64,000 nt of DNA, from the NCBI GenBank assembly GCA_963921935.1, contig OY998177.1, positions 113,886,067-113,950,066 of the forward strand, in the 5' to 3' direction. This DNA comes from Galeruca laticollis. Lineage: Eukaryota > Arthropoda > Insecta > Coleoptera > Chrysomelidae. The notes below the pieces were generated by a model that ran no database searches, was not told where the DNA came from, and saw only the letters and a program-made list of their open reading frames with translations. This document shows, piece by piece, positions 11,340 to 23,107 of this stretch (positions within the stretch are counted from its first letter, which is position 1; the number at the start of each line of letters is the position of its first letter). A program made the position numbers and the translations under genes.

Positions 11340-12185
11340 GCGAAATACTTTCTGTCATTTGAAAATATCGATTCCTTTAATTTGTTCTTGATTAGACGAG
11401 CTGAATTATATTTTTTCAATGTTGGGTGAATTGGTCAATAGTTTTGATCCAATAAAGTAGAAGCTTCTCTGGCCAAGTGATTTATGAGTAACAGAATATA
11501 TAGCGGATTGTGTATTTTGCTTGTTCCGTAAGTATGTGGTATATTATATGTATAATATCTGTTTGAGTACTAAAAACAAAGAGTTTTGAAGCAAAAGGGT
11601 TGCCGAATATCCATTACCTTTCTATTAATATATACTTGATTGGAGGAGAATCTGCGAGGTTTTTTTAGAATAATTTTCAGAATGAGTTTCTAAATGATAT
11701 TGATCGAGCTCAGATAATCATTCCTAATTCCTCCTCAACCAATGATACCATATAGTAATATGGATTCAACAATAGCGTAGTATATAATTTTCATATGTTT
11801 ATGAGATAAAAATTCTACCAGTTTGTTTGAATCTGTAGATTTGGCCTTTGAGCTTATTGGTGATGCTGCGAGCATGAACGTCCCATTTCAAAAAGGAGTC
11901 AATATGGATGCCTAGATATTTGACTGTGTGTACTACGATCTCAACAGTACGATTTCCTACAAAGATAGTATTATAATATGGTATAAATTGTTTATATGAA
12001 GTAAATGGTATATTTTTAGTTTTAGTGGCGTTAACAGTCAATTTGTTCGATTCAAACCACTTAAGGATATTCTGCATATCATCAGAGGCAATTTGTTGGA
12101 TTCCAGATCAGTTTTGCCATTCGTAAATAATCGCTGTGTCATTAGCAAAAGACAAGGTTACTCCAGTTGAATCCAACTTTTAATT
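11340..12185 (-). pseudogene. LINE reverse transcriptase C-terminal fragment (Jockey/CR1-like)
   Basis: Minus-strand translation from about 12185 gives the end of a LINE RT. It begins STGVTLSFANDTAIIYEW, where the catalytic FADD motif reads FAND. It continues with MQNILKWFESNKLTVNATKT, KYLGIHIDSFLKWDVH (typical block after the catalytic site), then YYAIVESILLYGIIG and KIILKKPRRFSS near 11640-11760, and GQRSFYFIGSKLL near 11430-11480. Several stops and frame changes split it, including TGA at the Trp position after YGIIG. The 5' end is cut where the PLE tail at 12192 begins. The element is dead; the exact clade is uncertain. Confidence 0.75.
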
Positions 12186-12191
12186 TGTAAT

Positions 12192-12506
12192 TTAATTGTA
12201 AAGATCAGCAGATATAGTTTTGCTGCACAGTTATATTGATCTAAATGGGAAAAAAATATCCAGGATATCTTCATAGGGCTAATGATATCTGAGCTTTAAT
12301 ATTTGTAATATCATATATTCTTTTTTCTATTAATGTAGCTTCTGTCACTCTGACGATCATATTTAATATCCAAAAAATTGTCAATTTCTTAGAATTCTCA
12401 ACATTTTTTTCAATATATTGTGGAATTATCCAGAAACAGTTAGTTTCACTTGAAACAGTAATATAAGTAGATTCCACGAAAAATGGGTCGAGACAGTAAG
12501 TTTCAG
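12192..12506 (+). mobile_element. PLE-A 3'-region fragment with extension tail
   Basis: Diverged copy of the PLE-A sequence downstream of the stop codon: AATTGTAAAGATCAGCAGAT, then ATATCCAGGATATC, then CTGACGATCATATT. It ends in the long tail form (GATTCCACGAAAAATGGGTC). The hammerhead core is decayed: GAAAC reads CAAAA. No TSD was found. It abuts the LINE fragment. Confidence 0.75.
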
Positions 12507-14823
12507 GTAGATAAAAGTCGAAAAATTGCCTCATTTATTGGCAAACTAAAGTGTTACAAAGAAGTGTTAAAATGAATACATTAAAAATGCATACAGAGCT
12601 ACCTGCAGATTATGGTATAGGGAGGTAACTATTTAATGCCTGAGAGAAAAGTGAGGATATACGAAACGTGGGTTTCCAAATCAAATTAGTAGCGGAGACA
12701 AGACCTAACATATCGGAAACAAAGCAACTCATGGACAACAAGAATGAGGGCAATAAGAACCAACCAGATAATAACCCTTGGTACCTAAGAAATATAAGAA
12801 AAAATCCCCACATTAAGATTTAGGTGATCAAATGTTATTGAGGAAACATCAGGAATCACGAAAATATGCTTGATATTATTCCTACTCACACCAGTTCATG
12901 GTAACGCCTTCAATACCAAAGGCATAAAGATTGTATAGTTACTGGTTTACACAGTCAAAAACTTCCACAATGTCTAAGATCACAGAAACGGAATGTAACT
13001 TCTCAATTAGTGAAAAGTACACATCATTATATATTCAGAAAATTGAATTGTTACTGCTGATGATGGCAAATAAATTTGATATAAGAGTTATTGGAAGAAA
13101 GATATAACGCATCTCTATCAATGTTTCAACTATTTTCAATGAACCGGAGCAAATAACACCTATGAACGGAATTGTTTCTTCACTACCGTGGTGTTAATGT
13201 ATTATAATGGATATTTCTGAAGAGGTGGGAAGAATCCCGTTTATAGTATTTGTATTGGTTTCCAGGATTAATGTACGGTGATTTATGAACATTTTTATGG
13301 AAATTTTATATGTTGCACTTTTTTAATACCGTTGAAACTGCGAATGCGTTTATCGGGCTGAAATGAGGTGTTATTCAATCTGATATGTAGAGAGAAAATG
13401 GAGCTAGCAGTTCGGTGCATGCTTCTGAGTACATCTTGATCAAAAGAATAAGTAGTAGGAGATCAATGTTCCTTCGCTCAAATGGTTCATATGAGACCAG
13501 ATGTTTTGTATTGAATTCTTGGCACTAGAGACAGTAAAATTGTCAAATTTCAAATTATACTGGTTCTATATCGGAAAAGTTTGGAAAATATATTTTTCCT
13601 GTATTATGGCAATGAAAACATCTAATTTCTAGTTCAAATTCTGTTTGATCATGATCATTACCTAAAGCTCTAGTAAGACATTTCATCGCAGGAAATCTTC
13701 ATTCTATTGTAACATTGGCCAGAAAATTAGAATCAAGTGTTAAAATGAAAAATCAAATAAATTGCTCAAAATAAATGTAAACCCTCAACTCCTCAGAGTG
13801 TGATCAACTGTTATTGATGAAAGTCATTTATTTACACTGTAACAAATACAAACCAGAACGTATATCTTGCTTATTTTAATTAATTGGGTTTTCCGTACCA
13901 ATGTTACTCATAATTAATGACCATTAGATATTTTATTACGGATTTTTTATCAAAATATTTTGGTTTCCTTCTTATTATCAAGTGGATATTTCCTATTGGT
14001 TTTTTAAAAACATCAATGTTTACTGTTCCTATTATCAGTAAAAAAGGGTATTAGAATTCATTGGTGCAACAGATGCTTTTTCGGACTGACGAAATTACTT
14101 CCTTTCTTGTTATAGTCCTTATAAGCAAATTTGAATATTCCATCATTTTGGGTTTACCAAGGCACATGTAAATACGGTTAGAGGACTGAATATCATATAA
14201 TGTCAAAAAGTAATAACAATCGGTTGATGAACCACAAAATAAATATTATTCATTCCAACTCATTGTAACGCCTTCTAAAATAATATATTTAAGAAAACAA
14301 TAAACTCATTCAACACAACAGTCTTCTACCAACTATTATTTTCAGTGAGTAATTTGAGATGTGGAATGAGTGATGGTAGATTCTAGTTAGCGGTGCGCAC
14401 GAGAGTCTCGTTTTCGAGTATATCGAATGGTATCATGTCTTTTTCTGGATCATACTCGGAGAAGAGACTTTTATTAGTATTGTCTCGAGATTTGTGCATG
14501 AGGTCAGCGTCTCGTACGAGAGTCTCGAAGGTGAATATTCCTAAGCGCGGACTTGAGAACCTAATAATAATATGAATAAATTTTTTCTTAAAAACAGGTT
14601 TTCATAATGTTTTCAAAATGAACTAAAAAGTATAAAACAATTTTTTATTGAAAATATTGTATACGGGGCCAAAAATTAAAAGAGACTTCGATTCATAAAT
14701 TCCAAGACATAACCAAATCTTATTTCTAACAATCCAAAGGACAACGTTCGAAAGAATCGGCAGTGAAGGAAAGAGAAGATCTTGGACGGGAAAGGTTGGA
14801 TTTCGTAATTGATTTTGCTATAT
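12507..14823. other. Unassigned AT-rich DNA
   Basis: No gene recognised over 2.3 kb. The only small pattern is the odd palindrome CGAGAGTCTCG at 14400-14410 and again at 14517-14527, with a GTCTCGAGA between. AT-rich open frames here are short and lack motifs. Confidence 0.5.
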
Positions 14824-14836
14824 AGTATTCGCCATC

Positions 14837-17800
14837 GGCAACTTTATGCCGCCACTTGGATGTGATGCAGGATACAATAGCACTTATCCAAGAACCCTGG
14901 ATAAGGCAAACTAAAATCACGGGTCTAAATAATCCAAAAGGTTTAATTTTCAGCTTCCCAAGCAATCAGCAACCTAGGACGGCCATATATGTCCCTAGGT
15001 ATTTTAAGACCTACCCACTGACGCATTTTTCGTCCTCCAGCTTAACGGTAGTGAAGGTTGAATATGCACAGAAAGGTAAAAAGAAAGTGTTAATACTGGC
15101 ATCCGCATACCTCCCCTCAGACGCAGCTGAACCACCACCAACTAAGGAGCTGGAGGACCTTGTGGAACACTGTCTCACCCAAAAGCTTGAACTGGTAATA
15201 GGCTGCGATTCAAACTCTCACCATGTAAGCTGGGGCAGCAAAGATATTAACACTAGAGGTAAGTCTTTTTATGATTATATAATTAACAAGAATCTCTGTA
15301 TTCTTAATAGACGTACTGAACCAACTTTCATTAACTCTCGTAGTCAAACGCGAATAGATATTACCCTATCTACTATAAACACTTCGAAAATAATCTCCGG
15401 CTGGCATGTATCTGACGATATTTCAATGTCGGACCAAGGCTGGATAAAATTCGGAATAAAACTAGCGCTCACAACCTCTACAATGACTAGCGACCCCAGA
15501 AAAACGGATAGGACAAAATATGTCCACTGTTTGAAAGGGGATCTGCGAGGAGTCGAGGAAGTGCTGCCCAACAATAAAGGAGATTTGGAAAGTTATTCTA
15601 AAACTATCCAAAACTCTATAATTAATGCCTATAAGATGTCTTGCCCACTCAGGCGGGTCGATCTTGATGGATCCCCCACTCCGTGTTGGTGCCATGAGAT
15701 TGACCAGCTCAGGGGGACGGCGAGGAAATCCTTTAAGAAGGCTAAAGGAGCCAGACTCGATGAAGATTGGAACTTATACAAGTCTCACCTCAAGGAGTAT
15801 AAAAAAGTAATTAGACAAAAACAAAGAGAAGCATGGAGAATCTATTGCGAGAAAATTGAGGATTTCCCCCAAGCAGCTAGACTTCAAAAAGCCCTCTCAG
15901 AAAATCCCCACCGTCATATCGGTATACTAACCAGAGAGGATGGCACAAAAACTGCCAATCTAAAGGATAGCCTTCAATTATTGATGTCAACTCACTTCCC
16001 GGACTCCAAAATCACAAATTCGGTAGCCTGGGAGGATGAGGAGGATAATAACACGACGAACGACGACTGGCGTATATCACGACAGATCGTCGACTCGTAC
16101 AAACTGAGGTGGGCCATCTCAGACTTCCCCCCCTTTAAATCCTCGGGAACAGACGGCATTTATCCAGCCCTACTTCAGTGGGGCCTGGATGACCTAATGC
16201 CGCACCTGGTAGGAATCCTCAGATCCTCACTGGCCTTGAGGTATATTCCAAAAGGTTGGAGAGAAGTCAAAGTCGTGTTCATACCAAAACCAGGAAGAAT
16301 GGACCATTCCATCCCAAAAGCATATCGACCCATTAGCCTCACATCGTTTTCAATGAAGATTTTGGAGAGGCTGTGCGAACGATACATAAGAGATGTAGTG
16401 ATAACACGAAATTCACTGCATCCAAATCAACATGCATACACTCCAGGGAAATCCACCGATTCGGCTCTTCATCTCGTAGCGGGCCGCATCGAGAGGTCGT
16501 TGGAAAATAAGGAGTCCACCCTGGGTGTATTCATAGACATAGAAGGAGCATTTGATAGTACCACTTTTCCTAAAATAACAAATGCACTTTCCAACAAAAA
16601 TATCCCCCAAACCATAAATGGCTGGATATATAACATGCTCTCAAAAAGAGCGATAAAAAGCAGTGTGGATGATGTAACGCTCAGAGTTTTGGTTGTAAAA
16701 GATTGTCCACAGGGAGGGGTGCTCTCGCCACTACTGTGGAACATGGTCTTAGACTCCTTGGTCAGCCACCTCAACGAAAGCAACTTCTACACAATAGCAT
16801 ACACAGATGACCTAGTGATACTGCTAACAGGAAGATTCGAGGAGACACTCTGCTCTTTAATTCAAGAGGCCCTCAATAGCATAGAACAATGGTGCAGAGA
16901 CCATTCGCTGTCAATAAATATAAAAAAGACGGAGATGGTTCTTTTCACGAAAAAGAGGAAGCTTGCAAAACATCTAGCCCCAAAGCTCCTAGATACCAAA
17001 CTTAATTTCTCTTCAGAGGCGAAATATTTAGGGGTTATCTTTGACAGTAAGTTAACGTGGAACTCTCACTTAGAAAACAGAGTTAAAAAAGCATATACTT
17101 CTTATGAGCTGTGTTGTAGAACAATCGGCCGCACCTGGGGAATGTCACCTAGGGTTGCTGCCTGGACCTACACTGCCATCATCAGACATATGCTTACGTA
17201 CGGCGCGATTGCCTAGAGAGCTAAAGCAAACCAGCTGACAGTTGTCCGTAAACTGGATCAAATCCAAAGAACAGCATGCCTCACCATTACAGGAGGCATG
17301 AGAACCACACCAACAAGAGCTATGGAGGTAATCCTCTGTCTCACTCCCCTTGACATATACATCAAGGAGGTTGTTTTGATGACCATGACACGTCTACGCT
17401 CTACCGTTATACAACCTGATCTAGGATCCGGTAAACTGAGACGTAACTTGTGACATGAGGCCCTCAGGGAGGTCCCACTGCTGCAGGCCAATACGGATTC
17501 GATTCCACCGCGATATGCCTTCCACAGGCCCTACAAGGTAATCTTTAAAAACAGCGAACAAGACCCAACGGAAGAAGACGCAATCCGCATCTTCGCAGAT
17601 GGGTCTAAATCAAATGTGGGCTCAGGATGTGGAATTTTCTCCAGACTCCTGAATCTAAACATAAAATGGGCAATGGGCTGCAATGCAAGTGTTGCTCAAA
17701 CAGAGCTCACTGCAATCTGCATCGCTGCAAAAGAGATTACCAAAAGGAAAGCCACAGGTAATAACATATACATCCTTACGGACAATAGACAAACACTACT

Positions 17801-18517
17801 AGCCCTGAACAGACCACGTATTACATCAGGCCTAGTACTAGAATGTCACATAGCCTTAATCGAAGCATGTAACAACAACACGGTCACTTTAGTCTGGATT
17901 AAGGGCCATGAGAAATCGAAAGGAAATCGTATTGCAGACTCGCTAGCCAAGAAGGCAGCCTCCCAAAAACTTTTGGGACATAGCACTTTCATTGGTCTAT
18001 CGGCGTCAGTGACGGTCGACCTATTAAAGGAACACTCCCTTAATAAATTTAAGGGTAGATGGGACGACGCAGAAGTCTGCAGGCTTGCCAAGGAACTGCT
18101 ACGATATCCGGACAGCAAAGTAGCCAAAAAATACGTGACTATGAACAGGCGGAACCTACGAACAGCCACGGGTATTCTGACTGGTCACTGCCACCTACGA
18201 AAACACCTCCACAGACTGGGTCTCTCTGACACCCCACTTTGTAGAGGATGTGAGCAAGAAGATGAGACTGCCGAGCACATTCTTTGTGAATGTCAGCCCC
18301 TCTCTTATCTTAGGTTTCATCTATTCGGCGAGCACAGGCTAACACACGCCAGTATGAGGCAACTTAATTCAGACGACGTTATCGCCTACTTCAGAGAAGT
18401 AGGCTGGATCACGAGCTAGAATGAAGTTTTGAACCTCAGAAGGATGCACGATGGGCCAATTGTGGCCTAAGTGCTGTGGGGTCTACCCACCCTTCCAACC
18501 TTTACAGATACAGATAC
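14837..18517 (+). mobile_element. 5'-truncated LINE of I/LOA/R1 type with 13-bp TSD
   Basis: AGTATTCGCCATC occurs at 14824-14836 and 18518-18530, bracketing a 3.68-kb insertion. The 3' end is a short ACAGAT repeat rather than poly(A). The 5' end cuts into the endonuclease domain (frame open from ATLCRHLDVMQ), so this is a typical truncated target-primed insertion. Base composition is richer in G+C than the surroundings. One long coding region, 14838-18419, with two in-frame stops occupies nearly the whole insertion. Confidence 0.9.
14856..18419 (+). pseudogene. LINE ORF2: endonuclease, reverse transcriptase, RNase H, zinc knuckle
   Basis: One frame throughout. The endonuclease (residues 1-190) starts IALIQEPWI; the catalytic SDH reads SDQ (ISMSDQGWIKFG), so a key His seems lost. 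The RT (about 430-720) has RPISLTSFSMKILERL, motif A VFIDIEGAFDST, motif B CPQGGVLSPLLWNMVL and motif C AYTDDLVILL. Two in-frame stops follow: TAG at 17214-17216 and TGA at 17451-17453, the latter at a position where CGA (Arg) would be expected. RNase H resumes at ADGSKSNVGSG (about 17600) with AELTAI-like TELTAI, LTDNRQTLLAL and WIKGHEKSKGNRIADSLAKKA. The C-terminus has a Cys/His knuckle (CHLRKHLH, CRGCEQ, HILCEC). An RNase H places it with I, LOA or some R1 LINEs. Confidence 0.9.
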
Positions 18518-18530
18518 AGTATTCGCCATC

Positions 18531-18923
18531 CGAAGTAGAATGGATACAGGAGGTTAAAATTATTATTCTCTACGCCTCAGTGTAATAAAGACACAGATAT
18601 ATTGAAAGGGTGGAAAATTCAGACTTCTGAATTTCCTATTATAATGTTATGAAATCGTAAGCTGGTGTAGTCCCTGAATCCCACGCTGTCTAACGCTATA
18701 TATGAAAGTTAAAATTTTGGCAAATGCGCAGGAATTTCTTCGAATTATCTATCAATATTTTTTATGACTCTTCTAGTAAGGTCGATTATTTTTGGGAGCC
18801 GTAATCGAGAAGTTTCCGGAATAGAGGTCACCTAATATATGAGCGACTACCCACCAACCGTAGTTTCAGTGTTTCAGTTTCGTGGCAGAAGAGTGAAATA
18901 GTGAATAGTAGTAAATAGTGACG

Positions 18924-18971
<48 letters not shown>

Positions 18972-19153
18972 AAGAAAATAAACAGTAGTGAAGTGCTTAT
19001 ATAAATTAGTGAATAGTTAAGTGAATAAATAAATGAAATACGTAGTCCTACTGTGTGTATAAATTTATCCCACCGGTTGAGTAGTTTATATAAAAAAGAA
19101 AAACATTACATTGGTGTCAGGTGTGGGGCAAAATAAATAAATAGCTACGTATA
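18531..19153. other. Possible LTR/leader of the SAP-gag element, with (TA)n
   Basis: No gene. 18929-18964 is a pure TA dinucleotide run. Just before the gag remnant, 19109-19128 reads TTACATTGGTGTCAGGTGTG, the form of an LTR end followed by a primer-binding site in some insect Gypsy elements. No second LTR is present to confirm this. Confidence 0.4.
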
Positions 19154-19910
19154 TTGGCCAAGAGTTTAAGTGACCTGAAAGTGATAGAGCTAAAGGCAGA
19201 ATTGGAAAATCGTGATTTGGAAATGTCCCGTAAGAAAAGTGAATTTGTAGAAAGACTTAAAGTGGTACTGGAAAATGACGTCTTGGATCCAGAAACATTT
19301 TTAATCAAAGACGAGGCTCCCACCTTAATCTCGTCAATTTCAACTATGAAGAACGATATGGACATGGACAAGATTTCTGCCGATATCTTATTAATGAAAA
19401 ATGGTATTGTTGTTGTTGAAAATAACATACCGCCTCTAAAATCGGATATGGAGTACAACGATGGACGAGAAAATCGAGAATAAGATGACCACGATGAATA
19501 AGAAAATGAAATCAAACATTGAAAATAAGATGATAACGATAGAAGCGAAAATCAAGCAGTTACAGAGAAATATGGCAGATTTAAGGACACAAGACACACC
19601 AGCAAAAGAAAAGAAGATTGAACATATAAAACCCTGCAAGCCAGAAATAAACTCCAGGGTAGAAGATATTGGCAGTTTTTCCCGAGTCGAGGCCCCAACG
19701 TTCGATGGAAAGATGGCATGGACTAATTATGTAAAACAGTTTAAAGCAGCCGCTTAGTGAATAATTGGTCCGATAAGGAGAAGGCAGTGAACTTAACTAT
19801 CGCATTTAGGGGAGACGCCTTAGATCTACTTCAGACGATACCTCTTGAAGAAACTTATTACTTCGAGTAGCTCAAGAAGAGGTTCGACATGCGATGTGGT
19901 CACGAACATA
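19154..19910 (+). pseudogene. Retrotransposon gag remnant with N-terminal SAP domain
   Basis: Three frames are needed. 19154-19483 encodes a SAP-like DNA-binding motif at residues 5-40 (LKVIELKAELENRDLEMSRK, then FVERLKVVLEN). 19461-19757 continues in another frame as a Lys/Glu/Met-rich probable coiled coil (KIENKMTTMNKKMKSNIENK) and then VEAPTFDGKMAWTNYVKQF, a gag capsid signature. After a further shift, 19758-19910 gives NNWSDKEKAVNLTIAFRGDA and LDLLQTIPLEE, then a stop in TYYFE*LKKRF. This order of SAP, coiled coil and capsid is known from some arthropod LTR retrotransposons. At least two frameshifts and one stop kill it; pol is absent downstream. Confidence 0.75.
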
Positions 19911-20669
19911 TAGAAGATCTATAATAGATCTATGATATCTGCTCTTTCCCTGGAATCTAACATCATTTGAATAATAATTCTGGTAGCTGTCAAATTATGT
20001 ATTGTTACATATTTCATACATTACGATGAAGTACAGAATATAATCATTAATATCATATTTTTTCTTAAAACTATTATTGTGAAATATTTTGCAAAAAATA
20101 AAATTCATGCTCTAGTACTGAATATGAATGATCCCATGAGAAAAATCTATAGTGACTACTATGAAACTGAAACCACTTGATTTCCTCTCTGGTTTATAGA
20201 ATACATAATTCCATTATAATAGTACGAGACTTGATCTCATAAGGTTCCACAAAAACACTGTTGAAAATGATTTTTTTCAAATTCATATTCTGTTTTTGGT
20301 TATTTTTTTCCATATACTCAATAGGAATTTCTGATGGAGCCTTTATTGCCATCGAAGGTCGAAATTGTGGAATTTGTGAGAAAATGATTAACGGGAAATG
20401 TAGACGCATCATTTCTACTTATTGTAGGGTATGATTATTTTTTTACTTATTAGATTAGGTTTGCTAACAAAAATAAATATAAAACAAATTTCACTCTCAA
20501 TATAATATGCTTCGTTCATAATATGAATCGAAAAATGCAATATGAATTTGAATTTAGAATATTCATGTAGAAAAGTATTTCAATGTTCAAATCAATCCCT
20601 AAGTAAAATTAATCTATTTAAGCTCTTATGGTACTAGTATCAACACTAACTCTAGTCAGTCAAAAGTGT
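19911..20669. other. Unassigned AT-rich DNA
   Basis: Lies between the SAP-gag remnant and the end of the Gypsy element. No motif or repeat recognised; a 72-codon minus frame at 20194-20412 has no known signature. Confidence 0.45.
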
Positions 20670-21727
20670 CTATGTGTGTGTGAATTTTATAAATGTTAAC
20701 TTAAAATATTTCTGTAAGCAAACTGAGAATAGTTCGTACAGATTAGGATCTTCGAAATATAGAAAATACTGAATATCTGGAACTATATATTCTTTAACAA
20801 GGTTGATAACATTGTTCTCGAAATTATTTTTAGAGATCTGAACTAAAAACCGTTGTTTATCGCTGAATAAAGTGATTCTTTTTATTTTGCAGGTGAATGT
20901 AAAACTGATTAATGAATATTTGATTTTTACCATAATTTACAGCACATTCAATAGACATGCCTATAATTGGATTTTCATCGACATTTGAGTGTATATAGTA
21001 ATATTGTCATCAGTAATATTTTCGTTTTGTCTATCACTAGAATTATTTTGTGTCTCTTGATTTTGATGCTGAATGTTGTCATCTGAAATAGTTTCGTCAA
21101 TGTTAACTATTATTGAAAAATTGTCATTATCGGTTGTGGTTGGACTGTCGCTTATTAGTTCATTAGCAGTTGTTGAAGGGGTATTTAAAGTTTGATATGC
21201 TTGTTCGGACGTACTTGGATTATTATGGTGATTTGATTTTACAACTAAAATTTCATCAACACGGTTCCAAAATGACTTATCGTACCAACATGAATTTGTA
21301 TATTTAGTGCAAAGTTCTATTTGCGTTAGACAATTTACATTGTTGGATTTCCCTTTTCTATAAAAAAATTTATAGTCGAATTCTTCTAATTTAATTCGCC
21401 AACGTAGTAATTTATAATTTGGTTCTTTTAAAGAGTTTAACCTCACGAGAGGTTTATGATCTGTTATTATATTGAACTGACGGCCATATAAATATGGACG
21501 AAAGGATTTTGTTGCCCAAACTCTAGCAAGTAACTCGTTCTCAATCGTGGAGTAATTTTCTCTCAGTCGTTAAGCGTTCTCGAAGCATATGCTATAGGGA
21601 GATCTTGTCCAATAGGTCATTGGGATAAGATAGCACCCAGTGCTACATTAGAAGAGTCGGTGGTAAGATTAAATTTTTGATTGAGTCTGGATATTGTAAT
21701 ATCGGTTCGTTAGTCAATGAAGTGTTA
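20670..21727 (-). pseudogene. Gypsy RNase H and post-RNase H linker
   Basis: From 21727 the minus strand gives SSNVALGAILSQ, PIGQDLPIAYASRTLND, then (after a shift near 21555) STIENELLARVWA, TKSFRPYLYGRQFNIITDHK and LLRWRIKLEEFDYKFFYRKG. These are the standard Ty3/Gypsy RNase H blocks. A stop follows SQ and a frameshift interrupts the YSTIE block. After the RNase H come an Asn/Asp/Thr-rich spacer (to 20961) and an 87-codon segment (20933-20670) resembling the piece between RNase H and integrase in 17.6/297-type elements (FENNVINLVKEYI). Integrase itself is not seen. Confidence 0.8.
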
Positions 21728-21734
21728 CAAGTCT

Positions 21735-23100
21735 AGGGAGACACGAATTTTTGACTGATTTTGCGAAAAATCGATAGTACTCACCTATTTTGAAGATTAT
21801 CCGTCGAAAAATTTGCGGGTTATACACAATTTACAGAGAAAAATCCAAAAAAAAGATTTTTTTTCGTCACGTAAACCATCACTTTTGGATTGAATATTTT
21901 ATACAAAAAACAGTTTAAATGTATCGCACTGTACGGGAAAGTGATCAACAATATATATTCTTACAAATTATAATGAAATTTCAGTTAGTTTGCTGATATT
22001 ACTATTCAAATTACCACTTTTATAAATATATATAATTGTAAGACAACAAATTTGTATGTGAATAGTTTTAATGACAGAATTGGCAGATACCTTTCCGTGA
22101 AATGTAATGCATAACCAAAACCATAAATCTAAATATGAATTCTCTAACATTTTCATTTCATCATTCAATGCGAATGAGAACATTTTAAATTTGTTAGGTG
22201 ATTATAAAAGATAAAATTGTTGAACCATCCAATTATAAATCAATATCACGTTTGGTTCTCTTTATTTTATACTTTATAATATACCATGAAACCCAAACTT
22301 GAACATTTATATCAGTAGGGGTGCGTTCACAAACCAACGTCTTGAGTGTAAGAGTTATACTTAGGTACAAAGTGACCGTTCATAAAACATTTAACATATA
22401 TCTCACACTCTGTAACACAGCGTTTATAAACGCACCACGGGAATCGCCGAAAGTGTACTCTTAGTTACCCGCTCAAGATCGAGGAAATTATTACCCTGAC
22501 ATCCGTAATTCGTATTACACAAATGTTCTTGTTTATAGAGGTTAATGCGTCAGTAATTGTTATTCTGTGGGTTGAGGTTAGCTATAAGTTTCCATCAGCA
22601 GAATATTTTCAAATTCCATTGGTAATAATGTTAAAGGTTGAAACACTCCACAATCCCTGTTTTCCGCAGCCAACGTAAAATAATTTCAATGTCAAAATCA
22701 AATTTGGACAGTGTCGACCTACAAATAGGTAGGGCGCGCTCTAATCGTTCAAGCTGCTTTCTCCCTAGGTTTCTACCCGGCGTTTGACTGACATGTTACC
22801 CTGTCAGAGTTCTCTCCTCACCCCGCCAATATATTATGAATGCACTCTAGCAGTCTAGCGTATATATACAGATATGCAACAAACAGAATACGATACTTTG
22901 TAGCATGGTTGCCAGCTGTAATTGACTACTTGAGAATCATGGTATTTTTTACATTATTATTAATCTTTTTTTGGATTTTTCTCTGTAAATTGTGTATAAC
23001 CCGCAAATTTTTCGACGGATAATCTTCAAAATAGGTGAGTACTATCGATTTTTCGCAAAATCAGTCAAAAATTCGTGTGTCCCTATAGTTCACCGGACCC
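21735..23100. mobile_element. Non-autonomous DNA transposon with long TIRs and 7-bp TSD
   Basis: CAAGTCT at 21728-21734 and 23101-23107 flanks the element and duplicates Gypsy RT/RNase H sequence. Terminal inverted repeats (TIRs) of about 115-125 bp run inward from GGGAGACACGAATTTTTGAC (left) and GGGACACACGAATTTTTGAC (right, minus strand). The right end carries 16-17 more bases (GGGTCCGGTGAACTATA) absent at the left, so the left terminus is trimmed or the ends differ. No transposase is found inside. A 7-8 bp TSD suits hAT or P superfamilies; this is inference. Inside, 22319-22437 may be a smaller inverted-end element. Confidence 0.75.
22319..22437. repeat. Possible nested MITE
   Basis: GGTGCGTTCACAAAC near 22319 and the complement of GGTGCGTTTATAAAC near 22437 form imperfect 15-base inverted ends about 120 bp apart. 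No TSD seen; could be chance within a low-complexity stretch. Confidence 0.35.
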
Positions 23101-23107
23101 CAAGTCT

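Noticed and set aside
15344..15695. Minus-strand open frames across the LINE at 14.8-18.4 kb
   Set aside because: Antisense shadows of the endonuclease and RT coding frame.
21735..23100. TA target duplication (Tc1/mariner type)
   Set aside because: CTA/TA next to the inner TIR looked like a TSD, but comparison with the interrupted Gypsy sequence shows the true duplication is CAAGTCT farther out.
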